Of a DNA stretch of 64,000 bases, positions 1-7,418 are shown one piece after another. Every line of letters starts with the position of its first letter. The first letter of the stretch is position 1. The notes below the pieces were generated by a model. It did no database searches. It was not told the origin of the DNA and worked only from the letters and a program-made list of their open reading frames with translations. A program made the translations under genes and the position numbers. Origin of the DNA: Brevibacterium sp. 239c (lineage in GTDB: Bacteria; Actinomycetota; Actinomycetes; Actinomycetales; Brevibacteriaceae); assembly GCF_900169365.1 (NCBI RefSeq), contig NZ_FXZH01000004.1:186001-250000 (forward strand), given 5' to 3'.

Positions 1-95
1 GCAAACCCACCGTCGAAGTCAGCGGTTCGATCGGCATGGGGTCCTTCCGTGCCCGCTTCGCGAACTTCCTCGACCGCCGTCGGATGGCCAAGTAA
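1..95 (+). CDS. 3' end of an unidentified protein (partial)
   Basis: Only the last 30 codons of a gene entering from the left edge are visible, reading from base 3 to a TAA at 93-95. The visible C-terminus is basic and ends in DRRRMAK. Codon use is like the following genes and its stop overlaps the next start (TAATG), so it is likely the upstream member of the same operon. The fragment is too short to assign a family or function. Confidence 0.6.
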   Translation, partial: KPTVEVSGSIGMGSFRARFANFLDRRRMAK

Positions 96-283
96 TGGAA
101 CCCGGCCTCGCAGCAGTCATCTTCCTGACCCTGACCATAATCGTGGTCTTCAGCGCGGGTGCATTCCTCGTCTACCGGGTGATGAATCGCCCCGGCACAC
201 ACATCGGCTCTCGCCTGCCCAAAGAGGACCCCACCGCCGAGGCGAGACCTGAGGACGACTCAGACCCGCACCAGAGCCCTTGA
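95..283 (+). CDS. small single-pass membrane protein, unknown function
   Basis: A 62-residue protein starts with an ATG that overlaps the stop of the upstream gene by one base (TAATG), which points to translational coupling. Residues 5-29 form one hydrophobic helix (GLAAVIFLTLTIIVVFSAGA), followed by a hydrophilic tail rich in Asp, Glu and Pro, so the tail is probably cytoplasmic. I recognise no family. Its job is likely linked to the upstream gene, which lies mostly outside the window. Start choice is supported by the coupling and by the lack of a better alternative. Confidence 0.55.
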   Translation: MEPGLAAVIFLTLTIIVVFSAGAFLVYRVMNRPGTHIGSRLPKEDPTAEARPEDDSDPHQSP

Positions 284-314
284 AATCCGGATCGACCCGT
301 GTTCGACTCATATC

Positions 315-1334
315 ATGGTCGATGTCCAGATCACCCGCATCCAGCCCGACGATGTCGACGGGCTCACGCGTTGGCATGCGCTCATGCGCGAGGCCTATAA
401 CGGGGACCGCACCGCCGCCTGGTGGCAGAGCCTCGAGTCGACCCTCACCCAGTTCGCCCACCCACGCTCGGACAAGTCCGACATCGCATTCCTGGCCCAC
501 CTCGGCGAGGAGGCCATCGGCGGTGCCGAGATCAACATCGTCACCGATGCTCCCGCCGATGTCGAGATCGGGGTTCTGCCTGCCCACCGGCGCCAAGGTC
601 ATGGAACCTCGATTGCCCGAGTCGTCAAGGACCTGCTGCGAGGACGCACGAAACTCGTCCAAACCGAAACCTACTGCCCGGAAGGCGTCGCCTTCGCCCA
701 AACTTTGGGCCTGAGCATCGGTATCCAGGAAAATCGACTCCTGCTTGATCTGCCGGACTACCTGCGTGACGATGCTAACCGCTACAAGAACCCGGATGAG
801 ACGCCGGGACTGGTGAGGGCCCCTGATCCAAACTTGTCGATCACTTCGTGGATCGGCGGCTGCCCGGAGGAGGTGGTCGAGGATTGGGCGCGGCTGCGTC
901 AGCAGATGGACGAGGACGTGCCCGTCGGTGACCTTACCCGCACGCTCAAACATGCCGGGGCGAGCGCCATCCGCACGCATGAGGAGCGGATGGCGGACCA
1001 GGGCTGGATCTTGGTCAGCTCGATTGCACACGTCGACGATGACTCCGACGCTCCAGTCCCTGTCGGCTACACAGAGATCATGGTCTCCCGCCACGACACC
1101 GACATCGTCATCCAGGAGGACACCCTGGTCGACCGCGAATACCGTGGTCGCGGCATCGGACGCGGGCTCAAGGTCGCGAACATGCGCCAACTCCACGAAA
1201 TACCGGAAGTTGCCGAAGCCTCATGGGTCCAGACCTACACGGCCACAAGCAATTCGCCGATGCACTCACTCAACCGAGATCTCGGCTTCTACACCGCAGA
1301 CTCCATGACCGCGCTCGAAGGGCGAGTCGACTAA
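315..1334 (+). CDS. tandem GNAT-family N-acetyltransferase
   Basis: A 339-residue protein holds two GNAT (acetyl-CoA-dependent N-acetyltransferase) folds. The first carries the acetyl-CoA pyrophosphate loop as VLPAHRRQGHGTS near residue 95; the second carries REYRGRGIGRGLKV near residue 275. Two-domain GNAT proteins of this size are common in actinobacteria; mycothiol synthase is one example, but this protein shows no specific resemblance that would justify that name. The substrate is unknown. A short membrane-protein gene follows about 45 bases downstream on the same strand and may be cotranscribed. A long open frame on the opposite strand here is a codon-bias shadow. Confidence 0.8.
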   Translation: MVDVQITRIQPDDVDGLTRWHALMREAYNGDRTAAWWQSLESTLTQFAHPRSDKSDIAFLAHLGEEAIGGAEINIVTDAPADVEIGVLPAHRRQGHGTSIARVVKDLLRGRTKLVQTETYCPEGVAFAQTLGLSIGIQENRLLLDLPDYLRDDANRYKNPDETPGLVRAPDPNLSITSWIGGCPEEVVEDWARLRQQMDEDVPVGDLTRTLKHAGASAIRTHEERMADQGWILVSSIAHVDDDSDAPVPVGYTEIMVSRHDTDIVIQEDTLVDREYRGRGIGRGLKVANMRQLHEIPEVAEASWVQTYTATSNSPMHSLNRDLGFYTADSMTALEGRVD

Positions 1335-1378
1335 ACTGTGCAGTGAAAGCCCCGGCTATCGAAGCGAAGCAGGCACCT

Positions 1379-1564
1379 GTGTCAGACATCCTCATCACCG
1401 CCCTGGTGTTCATCATCGTCATCCTCATCACGGTGATCGTCGTTCGCCGACGCGCGGCAAGTCGCCGCAGATTCGAAGAGGACGCAGCACGCTCACGCCC
1501 TCGCGACCCGTTCGCCTCGGAAGAACACCGGCGGAGCTCCGGAGACGATCACGGCCGGACATGA
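1379..1564 (+). CDS. small membrane protein, unknown function
   Basis: This 61-residue protein is read from a GTG at 1379, chosen because it puts a hydrophobic helix (ILITALVFIIVILITVIVV) at the very N-terminus, as in short membrane anchors, and is preceded by a purine-rich stretch. The rest is a basic and acidic hydrophilic tail with many Arg and Glu. No family is recognised. The gene ends at the edge of a strong inverted repeat that probably terminates transcription. An upstream in-frame ATG at 1223 lies inside the GNAT gene and is unlikely to be used. Confidence 0.5.
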   Translation: MSDILITALVFIIVILITVIVVRRRAASRRRFEEDAARSRPRDPFASEEHRRSSGDDHGRT

Positions 1565-1565
1565 C

Positions 1566-1592
1566 AATCCCTCGGGATGCTCCCGAGGGATT
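1566..1592. terminator. intergenic hairpin between convergent genes
   Basis: A perfect 12-bp inverted repeat (AATCCCTCGGGA, loop TGC, TCCCGAGGGATT) begins two bases after the stop codon on the plus strand and sits 30 bases from the end of the convergent DUF4190 gene. It lacks a strong T-run but its A/T-flanked GC stem fits a bidirectional terminator. Confidence 0.7.
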
Positions 1593-1623
1593 GAAATTCG
1601 CGAAGTCTGAGGTGCTCGCTGTC

Positions 1624-2088
1624 TCAGGCTCCCAGCAGACCTGCGAGTCCGGCGAAGCCTGCAATGGACAGACCGAGCAGTCCGCCGAGGGCTGCCAACG
1701 AGATGAAGACGATGCCGAGGATGAATCCCCATTTGCCCATCTCGTTGTCGGCGAAGCCTGCGTCACGTGAGTTCTTGCGTGCCATGTGGCCGGTGATGAT
1801 GCCGATGATGGGCCCGAGGAAGTTGAAGCCGAGGAACGTCGAAAGGGTGGCGACCAGAGAGATGATGCCCAGGACCTTGCCCGGGTCTTCCTCGGCCCGG
1901 GAACGGTAGGACTGCGGCGCTTGCGGCTGAGCTCCTGTGCCGTAGTTCTGATTCGGATCGTAGTAGCCCTGACTTCCGATGTTCGAGGTGTAGTCGGGGT
2001 TCGACATGTAGTCGGGGTTCGACATGTAGTCGGGGTTCGACGTGTATTCAGGGTTCGGAGTGTAGCCGGAGTTCGGGGTGGGGTTCAT
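1624..2088 (-). CDS. DUF4190-like membrane protein with N-terminal hexapeptide repeats
   Basis: A 154-residue protein. Residues 1-65 are polar and rich in Asn, Pro, Tyr and Gln, with five copies of a hexapeptide related to YMSNPD. Two hydrophobic segments follow, one with the small-residue pattern LGIISLVATLSTFLGFNFLG and one near the C-terminus, separated by a polar loop containing HMARKNSRD. This is the layout of DUF4190 membrane proteins, whose function is not established. The disordered Tyr-rich N-terminal region probably faces the cytoplasm and could be an interaction segment. The gene stands alone and converges on a small membrane-protein gene. Confidence 0.7.
   Translation of the reverse strand: MNPTPNSGYTPNPEYTSNPDYMSNPDYMSNPDYTSNIGSQGYYDPNQNYGTGAQPQAPQSYRSRAEEDPGKVLGIISLVATLSTFLGFNFLGPIIGIITGHMARKNSRDAGFADNEMGKWGFILGIVFISLAALGGLLGLSIAGFAGLAGLLGA
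1990..2079. repeat. five tandem 18-bp units inside the DUF4190 gene
   Basis: Five consecutive 18-bp units (1990, 2008, 2026, 2044, 2062) keep the reading frame and encode a six-residue repeat. The first three units are almost identical and the last two have diverged. Unit number could vary between strains by slippage without breaking the frame. Confidence 0.8.
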
Positions 2089-2237
2089 TTCTCTGCCTCT
2101 GCTTGAGCCTGTGCTGTTGGTACCAGCCTAGGAACCCTCGGCAGCAGAGTGAATGATAAAAACCGTCCAGCTGTTCGGGGGTTTTCCCCCGCTTCGCTTG
2201 GTGCCGCACCAGCAACCGCAGCCGACCCAGCAACCGC

Positions 2238-2840
2238 TCATTTCACGTCGACGAGGGCATGCTTCTCACGCCCCATGAGGTAGAGCAGAATCTCCACGGG
2301 TTCACCGGTGATGGTGATTCCACTGGCATTGCCCTCGGTTCCTCTGGCCGGTTTTCCTGCGCTGTGCCGGCCGAAGCCGGGGCCGACTATCGTGACGCGT
2401 CCCTTCGCTTTCGCCGCGAATGGCAGGAGCGCGGTTCGACACGCGGTCCACACCGCACGGTTCTCCGGCAGGGACAGCCGACGTGGGATCCACTCGATCT
2501 CCGCGCGGCGGATGTCTTCATGGTGGACCACATATTCGGCGGTGTTCATCACGGATTCGACGCCGGGCCACCTCCCCGGGGTCCACCGCGGCGGGGATGC
2601 AACCAGACCCAGCAGACGCGAATACGGCATCGCGGCGTAGGCCTGTTCCTGTTCTTTTAACTTGCCCTCGAACTTCGACATGAAGATGCCGAGAGCGGCA
2701 GCGGGATGGCGTTCGCGGATCACGAGGTGTGTGGCCAGGTCACGTGTCGTCCAGCCCTCACACAGGGTCGGGGCATCTTCACCGGCCCTGTTGGCTGTAT
2801 CGACGAGGCGGAGGCGTTCGGTTCGCGCAAGGTTGCTCAT
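2238..2840 (-). CDS. TIGR03085-family DinB/MDMPI-like protein
   Basis: A 200-residue protein with the signature N-terminus of TIGR03085: ERLRLVDTA followed by APTLCEGWTTRDLATHLVIR. The family belongs to the DinB/mycothiol-dependent maleylpyruvate isomerase fold, a four-helix bundle that binds a metal through conserved His residues; candidates here include the His in LATHLV and the VHHED pair. It is typical of actinobacteria and its reaction is unknown. The ATG overlaps the stop of the upstream Sir2 gene by four bases (ATGA), so the two are translationally coupled and likely act in the same process. Confidence 0.8.
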   Translation of the reverse strand: MSNLARTERLRLVDTANRAGEDAPTLCEGWTTRDLATHLVIRERHPAAALGIFMSKFEGKLKEQEQAYAAMPYSRLLGLVASPPRWTPGRWPGVESVMNTAEYVVHHEDIRRAEIEWIPRRLSLPENRAVWTACRTALLPFAAKAKGRVTIVGPGFGRHSAGKPARGTEGNASGITITGEPVEILLYLMGREKHALVDVK

Positions 2841-3784
2841 AGGGTGAGCTTGTCACCTCCGCCTTGGATTCCTCTGAGTGCCCAGTCCTGCACGAAGTCG
2901 GCGACGCGGGAGGTGGAGCGGTAGTCGGCGAGCTCATCGCCCCTGGTGGGGCCGTCGGTGACGATGACGACCGGCTTCGCCTCCTTCGCCGCCGCCCGAA
3001 CGAAACGCAGTCCGGAGAGCACCGCGAGTGAGGATCCGAGCACTACGATTCCACGCGCCCCTTCGCAGATCCTGTTCGCTTCCTGCAACCTTGCCGGTGG
3101 CACAGAGTCGCCGAAGTACACGACATCGGGTTTGAGGACTCCGCCGCATTGGGGACAGTCAGCCACAACGAAGTCCTGGGTCTCCTCCAGTTCCACGTCG
3201 CCATCGGGGGCAGTCTCGACATCGATCGGATCGATGCCCACGAGTTTAGCGAAGTCGGGATTGAGTTCGCTGAGCTTCGACTGCAGCCAGTCTCGGTCGA
3301 ACATGTGTCCTTCCTTGAGGCAGATGACGCGATTGAGGCTTCCGTGCAGGTCGATGACCCGGCTCTTGCTGCCCTTTTCGGAAGCTGCGGCCTGGTGGAG
3401 TCCGTCGACGTTCTGCGTGACGATTCCGGCGACGGGCAGCGACGCGAGCCCCAGGTGCGCCGCATTCGGCTGGGCAGAGCGCATGCGCGGCCATCCCACC
3501 CAGGAGCGCGCCCAGTAGCGGGCCCGCTGATCCGGATGAGACATGAAGGTCTGAATCGTCATCGGCTGCCGGGGCACGGCATCGGGGCCCCGGTAGTCGG
3601 GCACTCCCGAGTCGGTGCTCATCCCGGCTCCCGTCAGAACCGCCCACTCGGTGGTATCGATTCCCTCGCCGACGCCTGCGGCGGCACCCGTGCGTCCTCC
3701 GGTGAGAACGTCGATGATCTCCTCATCACGGTGGCTGGCCGCGGGCCGCGTCCGCCCTCGGAGTGGATCAAAGATGACTGCCAC
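2837..3784 (-). CDS. Sir2-family NAD-dependent protein deacylase
   Basis: A 315-residue sirtuin. NAD-binding motifs are clear: GAGMSTDSGVPDYRG, TQNVDGLH and the catalytic His in DLHGS. The class II-like ending is CPQCGGVLKPDVVYFGDSVP. The first zinc pair, normally CxxC, reads ICLKEGHMF, so one Cys is missing and a nearby His may replace it. I chose the GTG at 3784 because it has a strong ribosome binding site (GAGGGAGGA) six bases upstream; a longer frame back to 3853 would run into the divergent flavodoxin gene. It removes acyl groups from lysines using NAD; targets are unknown. Confidence 0.88.
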   Translation of the reverse strand: MAVIFDPLRGRTRPAASHRDEEIIDVLTGGRTGAAAGVGEGIDTTEWAVLTGAGMSTDSGVPDYRGPDAVPRQPMTIQTFMSHPDQRARYWARSWVGWPRMRSAQPNAAHLGLASLPVAGIVTQNVDGLHQAAASEKGSKSRVIDLHGSLNRVICLKEGHMFDRDWLQSKLSELNPDFAKLVGIDPIDVETAPDGDVELEETQDFVVADCPQCGGVLKPDVVYFGDSVPPARLQEANRICEGARGIVVLGSSLAVLSGLRFVRAAAKEAKPVVIVTDGPTRGDELADYRSTSRVADFVQDWALRGIQGGGDKLTL

Positions 3785-3814
3785 GAATCCTCCCTCGTCG
3801 AAGCGCTGCAGGGT

Positions 3815-3820
3815 TAGTCT
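3815..3820 (+). promoter_or_regulatory. -10 element (TAGTCT) of a leaderless gene
   Basis: TAGTCT lies six bases before the ATG at 3827 and no ribosome binding site is present between them, which fits a transcript that begins at the start codon. Confidence 0.45.
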
Positions 3821-3826
3821 GGTCCC

Positions 3827-4279
3827 ATGGTCAGCATATTGCTCGTTCATCATTCTCCGTCACAGGCAACATCTGAAATCGCCGAGGCGGCTCTGTCCGG
3901 ACTGCGCATGCAGGAGTTGGGTCCCGTCGACGTCACAATCCGTCCCGCCCTGGAGGCGACGGTCGACGATGTGCTCGCCGCCGATGGGATCGTCCTGGGT
4001 ACGACCGCGAACTTCGGCTACATCTCCGGCGCACTCAAACACTTCTTCGACACAACCTATGACGCGGTCAGGGAACCGACCGCGGGTCGCCCCTTCTCCT
4101 ACTGGATCCACGGCGGCTTTGACACCACCGGGGCAGAGACCGCGATGAAGCAGATCACCACGGGGCTGGGCTGGAAGCTGGCCTTCGACCCTCTCATCGT
4201 CACCGGAACGGTCGCCGACGAACACCTGTCCAGCGCCACGGAGCTCGCAGCCACCGTCGCTGCCACCGCCGCCTCCTGA
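3827..4279 (+). CDS. flavodoxin-fold NAD(P)H-dependent oxidoreductase
   Basis: A 150-residue protein with the flavodoxin-like fold: an N-terminal beta strand and phosphate loop (ILLVHHSPSQATSEIAEA), a second strand with ADGIVLGTTANFGYISGALKHFFD that matches the FMN-contacting loop of the NADPH-dependent FMN reductase/flavodoxin group, and a later YWIHGGFDTTGAETAM loop. It probably binds FMN and transfers electrons in the cytoplasm; the partner is unknown. It is transcribed divergently from the Sir2 gene and seems leaderless, with a -10-like TAGTCT six bases before the ATG. Confidence 0.75.
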   Translation: MVSILLVHHSPSQATSEIAEAALSGLRMQELGPVDVTIRPALEATVDDVLAADGIVLGTTANFGYISGALKHFFDTTYDAVREPTAGRPFSYWIHGGFDTTGAETAMKQITTGLGWKLAFDPLIVTGTVADEHLSSATELAATVAATAAS

Positions 4280-4295
4280 AACTCTTTCGCGAACT

Positions 4296-4327
4296 TACTT
4301 TCCAATCTAGAAAGTACTTGCTATCCT
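4296..4327 (+). promoter_or_regulatory. promoter with palindromic operator
   Basis: The inverted repeat TACTTTC (4296-4302) and GAAAGTA (4310-4316) lies between a -35-like TTTCCA (4299-4304) and a -10 TATCCT (4322-4327) that are 17 bp apart. A repressor bound here would block RNA polymerase. The downstream operon encodes a winged-helix regulator, so autoregulation is the simple reading. Confidence 0.6.
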
Positions 4328-4388
4328 GTAACTACTTCCACATGGAGGTCGCCCGCACAGCGGTGAGGATTTCAACAAAGGAGTTGTC

Positions 4389-4808
4389 ATGAGCACGCCC
4401 ACCCCGCAGCAAGCCGAGGAACTTCTCTCACAGGTCGAATCGAATCAGAGACAGGCACGGTCCAAGGACGCCTGGCCGCTGGTCACAATGCTCTTCGTCT
4501 TCAGTGCCGCCATCTCCGTCGGGCTAGTCGCCGTCGGACTCATCGAGGACAACACAACTCAGCTGATCATCCTCGGAGCAGGCGGTGCGTGGCTGATACC
4601 GGCCATGATCGTCTATCTCACTAAGGCTCTGAGCTGGAGCCGCCGCTCGACCTTCTTGCTCTTCACCTGGCTGCCGCTGACCTTCGCTGCGTATCTGGTC
4701 GCGCTCATGGCCGACTCGTTCGATCCCGGCTCGTGGGTCCCCTTCGCCGCCGCCAGCTTCATCTGGGTCATCTCGCCCATCATGGCGCTCGTCGGCCTGC
4801 GCCGCTGA
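4389..4808 (+). CDS. four-helix membrane protein paired with a winged-helix regulator
   Basis: A 139-residue protein with a short polar N-terminus rich in Gln and Glu, then four hydrophobic segments at roughly residues 30-50, 56-78, 88-106 and 113-136. A good ribosome binding site (AAAGGAG) precedes the ATG. The layout, a small integral membrane protein followed by a winged-helix regulator gene and preceded by a palindromic promoter, recurs in actinobacteria, but I know no established function for the protein. It is likely cotranscribed with the regulator 47 bases downstream and co-repressed by it. Confidence 0.7.
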   Translation: MSTPTPQQAEELLSQVESNQRQARSKDAWPLVTMLFVFSAAISVGLVAVGLIEDNTTQLIILGAGGAWLIPAMIVYLTKALSWSRRSTFLLFTWLPLTFAAYLVALMADSFDPGSWVPFAAASFIWVISPIMALVGLRR

Positions 4809-4855
4809 CCGCCGACGATACGGGCAGCAACTACCAGACAAGACGAGGTATCAGA

Positions 4856-5248
4856 ATGAACCCGAAACAGAACTCTCCCGATGCCCCCTACTCCGCCGCG
4901 GATCCGTGGCCCGATGAATCACACGAACCGATCCCCCACCTCGGCGAATCACTGGCACGGATAGAATCCGATCTGGGAAATCCGACGCGACTCGGAATCG
5001 TCGCGAGCCTGAAGAATCGAGACAAAGCGGAATTCAAGCTCCTCCGCGAGTCCCTCGGTGTTTCTGACTCAGTGCTCTCGCGACACATCTCTGCCCTTGA
5101 GAAGGCCGGCCTGATCAACGTCAGCAAAGGCTACGTCGGAAAACGACCACGCACCTGGGTGTCGATCACGAGCGAAGGCTCCAAACGCCTTGACGCCCAC
5201 CTCCAGGCTCTGCGTGAAATCGCTGGGGCCGGGGCTGACCTGCAGTGA
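4856..5248 (+). CDS. winged-helix transcriptional regulator (HTH_34/MarR-like)
   Basis: A 130-residue protein with a winged-helix domain at about residues 40-115: LGNPTRLGIVASLKNRDKAE, then FKLLRESLGVSDSVLSRHIS as helix-turn-helix, then a wing with GYVGKRPRTW. This matches small MarR/ArsR-like regulators of the winged-helix PF13601 type. The ATG at 4856 is chosen because of the upstream GACGAGG; an open frame extends further upstream but overlaps the membrane-protein gene. It probably represses its own operon through the palindrome at 4296-4316. The effector is unknown. Confidence 0.8.
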   Translation: MNPKQNSPDAPYSAADPWPDESHEPIPHLGESLARIESDLGNPTRLGIVASLKNRDKAEFKLLRESLGVSDSVLSRHISALEKAGLINVSKGYVGKRPRTWVSITSEGSKRLDAHLQALREIAGAGADLQ

Positions 5249-5300
5249 CCGTGCAGACTTTCCCCGATAGCATGGAGAAAACCGATGCAAGGAGGCGTCC

Positions 5301-6728
5301 ATGGCCAGCAGCAGCACCACCTCGTCGAACAGCGGACTCGAGTTCCGCGAACTGCACGAAGTATCCGAACTCATCAGGACCGGGCGTCTGAGCTCCAGAG
5401 ATGCCACCGAGGCCATGTTCGACCGGATCGCTGAACTCGACCCCCATCTCCTCTCTTACGTCACCCTGATGCGGGAATCAGCACTGGCCGCCGCCGACGA
5501 CCTCGATGCGCGCCTGGCTCGCGGAGACTGGCTGGGACCGCTGCACGGCGTGCCTCTGGCGATCAAAGACCTCGCCTACACCCACGACGCACCCACCGGT
5601 GCCGGCACCACGATCCACGCCGACTTCCAGCCTGACTACGATGCCACCGTCGTGGCCAGACTGCGAGCTGCCGGGGCAGTGATCCTCGGGAAGCTGCGAC
5701 TCACCGAGGGTGCCTTCACCGGACACCATCCCGATCTGCCGACCCCGGTCAACCCGTGGGAGCCGAACACCTGGTCAGGTGTCTCGTCGAGCGGTTCGGG
5801 CGTCGCCACCGCCGCCGGCCTCTGCTTCGGCTCGCTGGGTTCGGACACGGGCGGATCGATCCGGCTGCCCTCCTCGGCGAATGGAGTCACCGGACTCAAA
5901 CCCACCTGGGGCAGGGTCTCGCGCAATGGCATCTTCGGATTGGCGCCGAGCCTCGACCACATCGGCCCGATGACCCGCAGCGCACGCGATGCCGCCATCA
6001 TCTTGGAAGCCATCGCCGGACACGACCCGAACGACCCGACCTCTGCCCTCGAGCCGGTCCCCCGCTACAGCCATCAGCTCACGCTCGAGCGCACCCCGGT
6101 CGTCGGCTTCGACCGTGAGCTGGCCGCCGAACATTTCGATGCCGTAACCAATGAGATGCTCGAATCCACCATTGAGGTGCTCATCGACCTCGGTTGGCGC
6201 GTCCTCGACGTGCGCACCCCCGACCTGCCCGCGGCAGCACAGGAATGGTCTGCCCTGTGCGGAGTCGAGACCGCCGGTGTTCACGCGGAGAACTACCCTT
6301 CGAGGTCAGCGGAATATGGGCCCGATCTGGCTGGACTCATCGAAATCGGGCGCGGACTCAGTGCCGTCGACTATCACGAGCTGCTCGAATCTCGGCAAGC
6401 ATTCACCGGTCGCATGCGCGCACTCATGGCCGACATCGATCTGCTGCTGCTCCCGGGCATCGGGGCCGCCTCACCGACGATCACACAGATGGAGAACCTC
6501 GGCTCGGACGCGGAGCTGTTTTCCGCGGTGACGATCCCCACGGCACCGATCGACAACTGTGGGATGCCCTCAATCACTCTGCCCGCAGGATTCTCCGAGC
6601 GGGGCACCCCGCTGGCCGCTCAGTTCGTCGCCGGAGACTTCAGGGAGGGCCTGCTGCTGGCCGCGGGACACACGTTCCAGCAGGCCACCGATTTCCACCG
6701 CCGGCACCCTCACATCGTGGCTGTCTGA
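5301..6728 (+). CDS. amidase-signature family hydrolase
   Basis: A 475-residue amidase-signature enzyme. The catalytic triad is visible: Lys89 in LAIKDLA, the cis-Ser in SGVSSSGSG near residue 163, and the nucleophile Ser186 in GSDTGGSIRLPSS. The family hydrolyses carboxamides (aryl and short-chain amides, indoleacetamide, or Glu-tRNA amide transfer when part of GatCAB). No gatB or gatC is nearby and the C-terminal substrate region is not GatA-like, so a stand-alone cytoplasmic amidase is more likely. AAGGAGG eight bases before the ATG fixes the start. It converges on the AlkD-like gene with only six bases between them. Confidence 0.88.
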   Translation: MASSSTTSSNSGLEFRELHEVSELIRTGRLSSRDATEAMFDRIAELDPHLLSYVTLMRESALAAADDLDARLARGDWLGPLHGVPLAIKDLAYTHDAPTGAGTTIHADFQPDYDATVVARLRAAGAVILGKLRLTEGAFTGHHPDLPTPVNPWEPNTWSGVSSSGSGVATAAGLCFGSLGSDTGGSIRLPSSANGVTGLKPTWGRVSRNGIFGLAPSLDHIGPMTRSARDAAIILEAIAGHDPNDPTSALEPVPRYSHQLTLERTPVVGFDRELAAEHFDAVTNEMLESTIEVLIDLGWRVLDVRTPDLPAAAQEWSALCGVETAGVHAENYPSRSAEYGPDLAGLIEIGRGLSAVDYHELLESRQAFTGRMRALMADIDLLLLPGIGAASPTITQMENLGSDAELFSAVTIPTAPIDNCGMPSITLPAGFSERGTPLAAQFVAGDFREGLLLAAGHTFQQATDFHRRHPHIVAV

Positions 6729-6734
6729 TCGAGC

Positions 6735-7406
6735 TCAGGTCGCCTGCCTGCGAGCCACGATCTCGGTGATCCAGGTCGGCGCAAAAGGAGAGGTGCAGTT
6801 CGGCGGCGTCGGATAGTCCTTGAGGACGCCGAGGCGATTGCCGATGGCGGTGGCGCGGGGCCGCAGCTCCTGGTTCTCGATGCCGATATAGGACAGGGTC
6901 TCGTTCATCGCCCATTGCAGGCGCTCCGCAGCACCGAGCATCTGCGCCTCAATGATGTCAAGAAGTCCTACCAGGTCGAGGCCCTCGGGTGATCTGTTCA
7001 CGCGTTCGCTCGTCAGTGCCCATCCGGCTGAGGCCACAACCGGGTCGGGGTCGTCCATCCAGGCCAGACGCAGCTCCTCGGCGTGCTTCGACTTCCTGAC
7101 GATGTAGTTGACCAGCCAGCCGTGCACCTTCGGTCTTCGGGCCTCGCGCAGCATGGAATCGAGCTGGGACGCTTCATAGCTGCGCGGGCGCATGATGAGA
7201 ATCGCGACGAGACGGGCGGCAGTGTCGCCGGTGGCCCACAGCTCAACGGCGAGGTCATCGTTCTTCTTCAGATCCTTCGCCACGGCCCGCAGCTTGCTGA
7301 GATTCACCCCGTGGTCGTCACCGTGCTTCTCGTTGATGGCACGCGCCTTGGGATCCTCCATCGCTGCCAGTGTCTCCATGACGCTGTGTACGTCTGCTTC
7401 AACCAT
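6735..7406 (-). CDS. DNA alkylation repair-like HEAT protein (AlkD family)
   Basis: A 223-residue all-helical protein with HEAT-like repeats matching PF08713: LRAVAKDLKKNDDLAVELWA, then RLVAILIMRP, then the helix-rich HGWLVNYIVRKSKH and DDPDPVVASAGWALTSERV. AlkD-type enzymes remove N3- or N7-alkylated bases using a DNA-binding concave face. Whether the catalytic Asp is conserved cannot be decided without an alignment, so a non-catalytic relative is possible. The gene appears leaderless, with TAATCT six bases before the ATG. Confidence 0.75.
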   Translation of the reverse strand: MVEADVHSVMETLAAMEDPKARAINEKHGDDHGVNLSKLRAVAKDLKKNDDLAVELWATGDTAARLVAILIMRPRSYEASQLDSMLREARRPKVHGWLVNYIVRKSKHAEELRLAWMDDPDPVVASAGWALTSERVNRSPEGLDLVGLLDIIEAQMLGAAERLQWAMNETLSYIGIENQELRPRATAIGNRLGVLKDYPTPPNCTSPFAPTWITEIVARRQAT

Positions 7407-7412
7407 GGGCTC

Positions 7413-7418
7413 AGATTA
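7413..7418 (-). promoter_or_regulatory. -10 element (TAATCT) of a leaderless gene
   Basis: Read on the minus strand, TAATCT lies six bases before the ATG of the AlkD-like gene and no ribosome binding site is present. Confidence 0.45.

Noticed and set aside
150-1196. 348-codon open frame on the minus strand across the GNAT gene
   Set aside because: It mirrors the GNAT coding strand, has no recognisable domain and no binding site; it results from the high-GC codon pattern.
1990-2079. Tandem repeats considered as a CRISPR-like array
   Set aside because: Units are 18 bp without spacers and keep the reading frame of the DUF4190 gene; no cas genes in the window.
2259-2660. Plus-strand open frame inside the TIGR03085 gene
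   Set aside because: Shadow of the minus-strand gene; no domain, no start signal.
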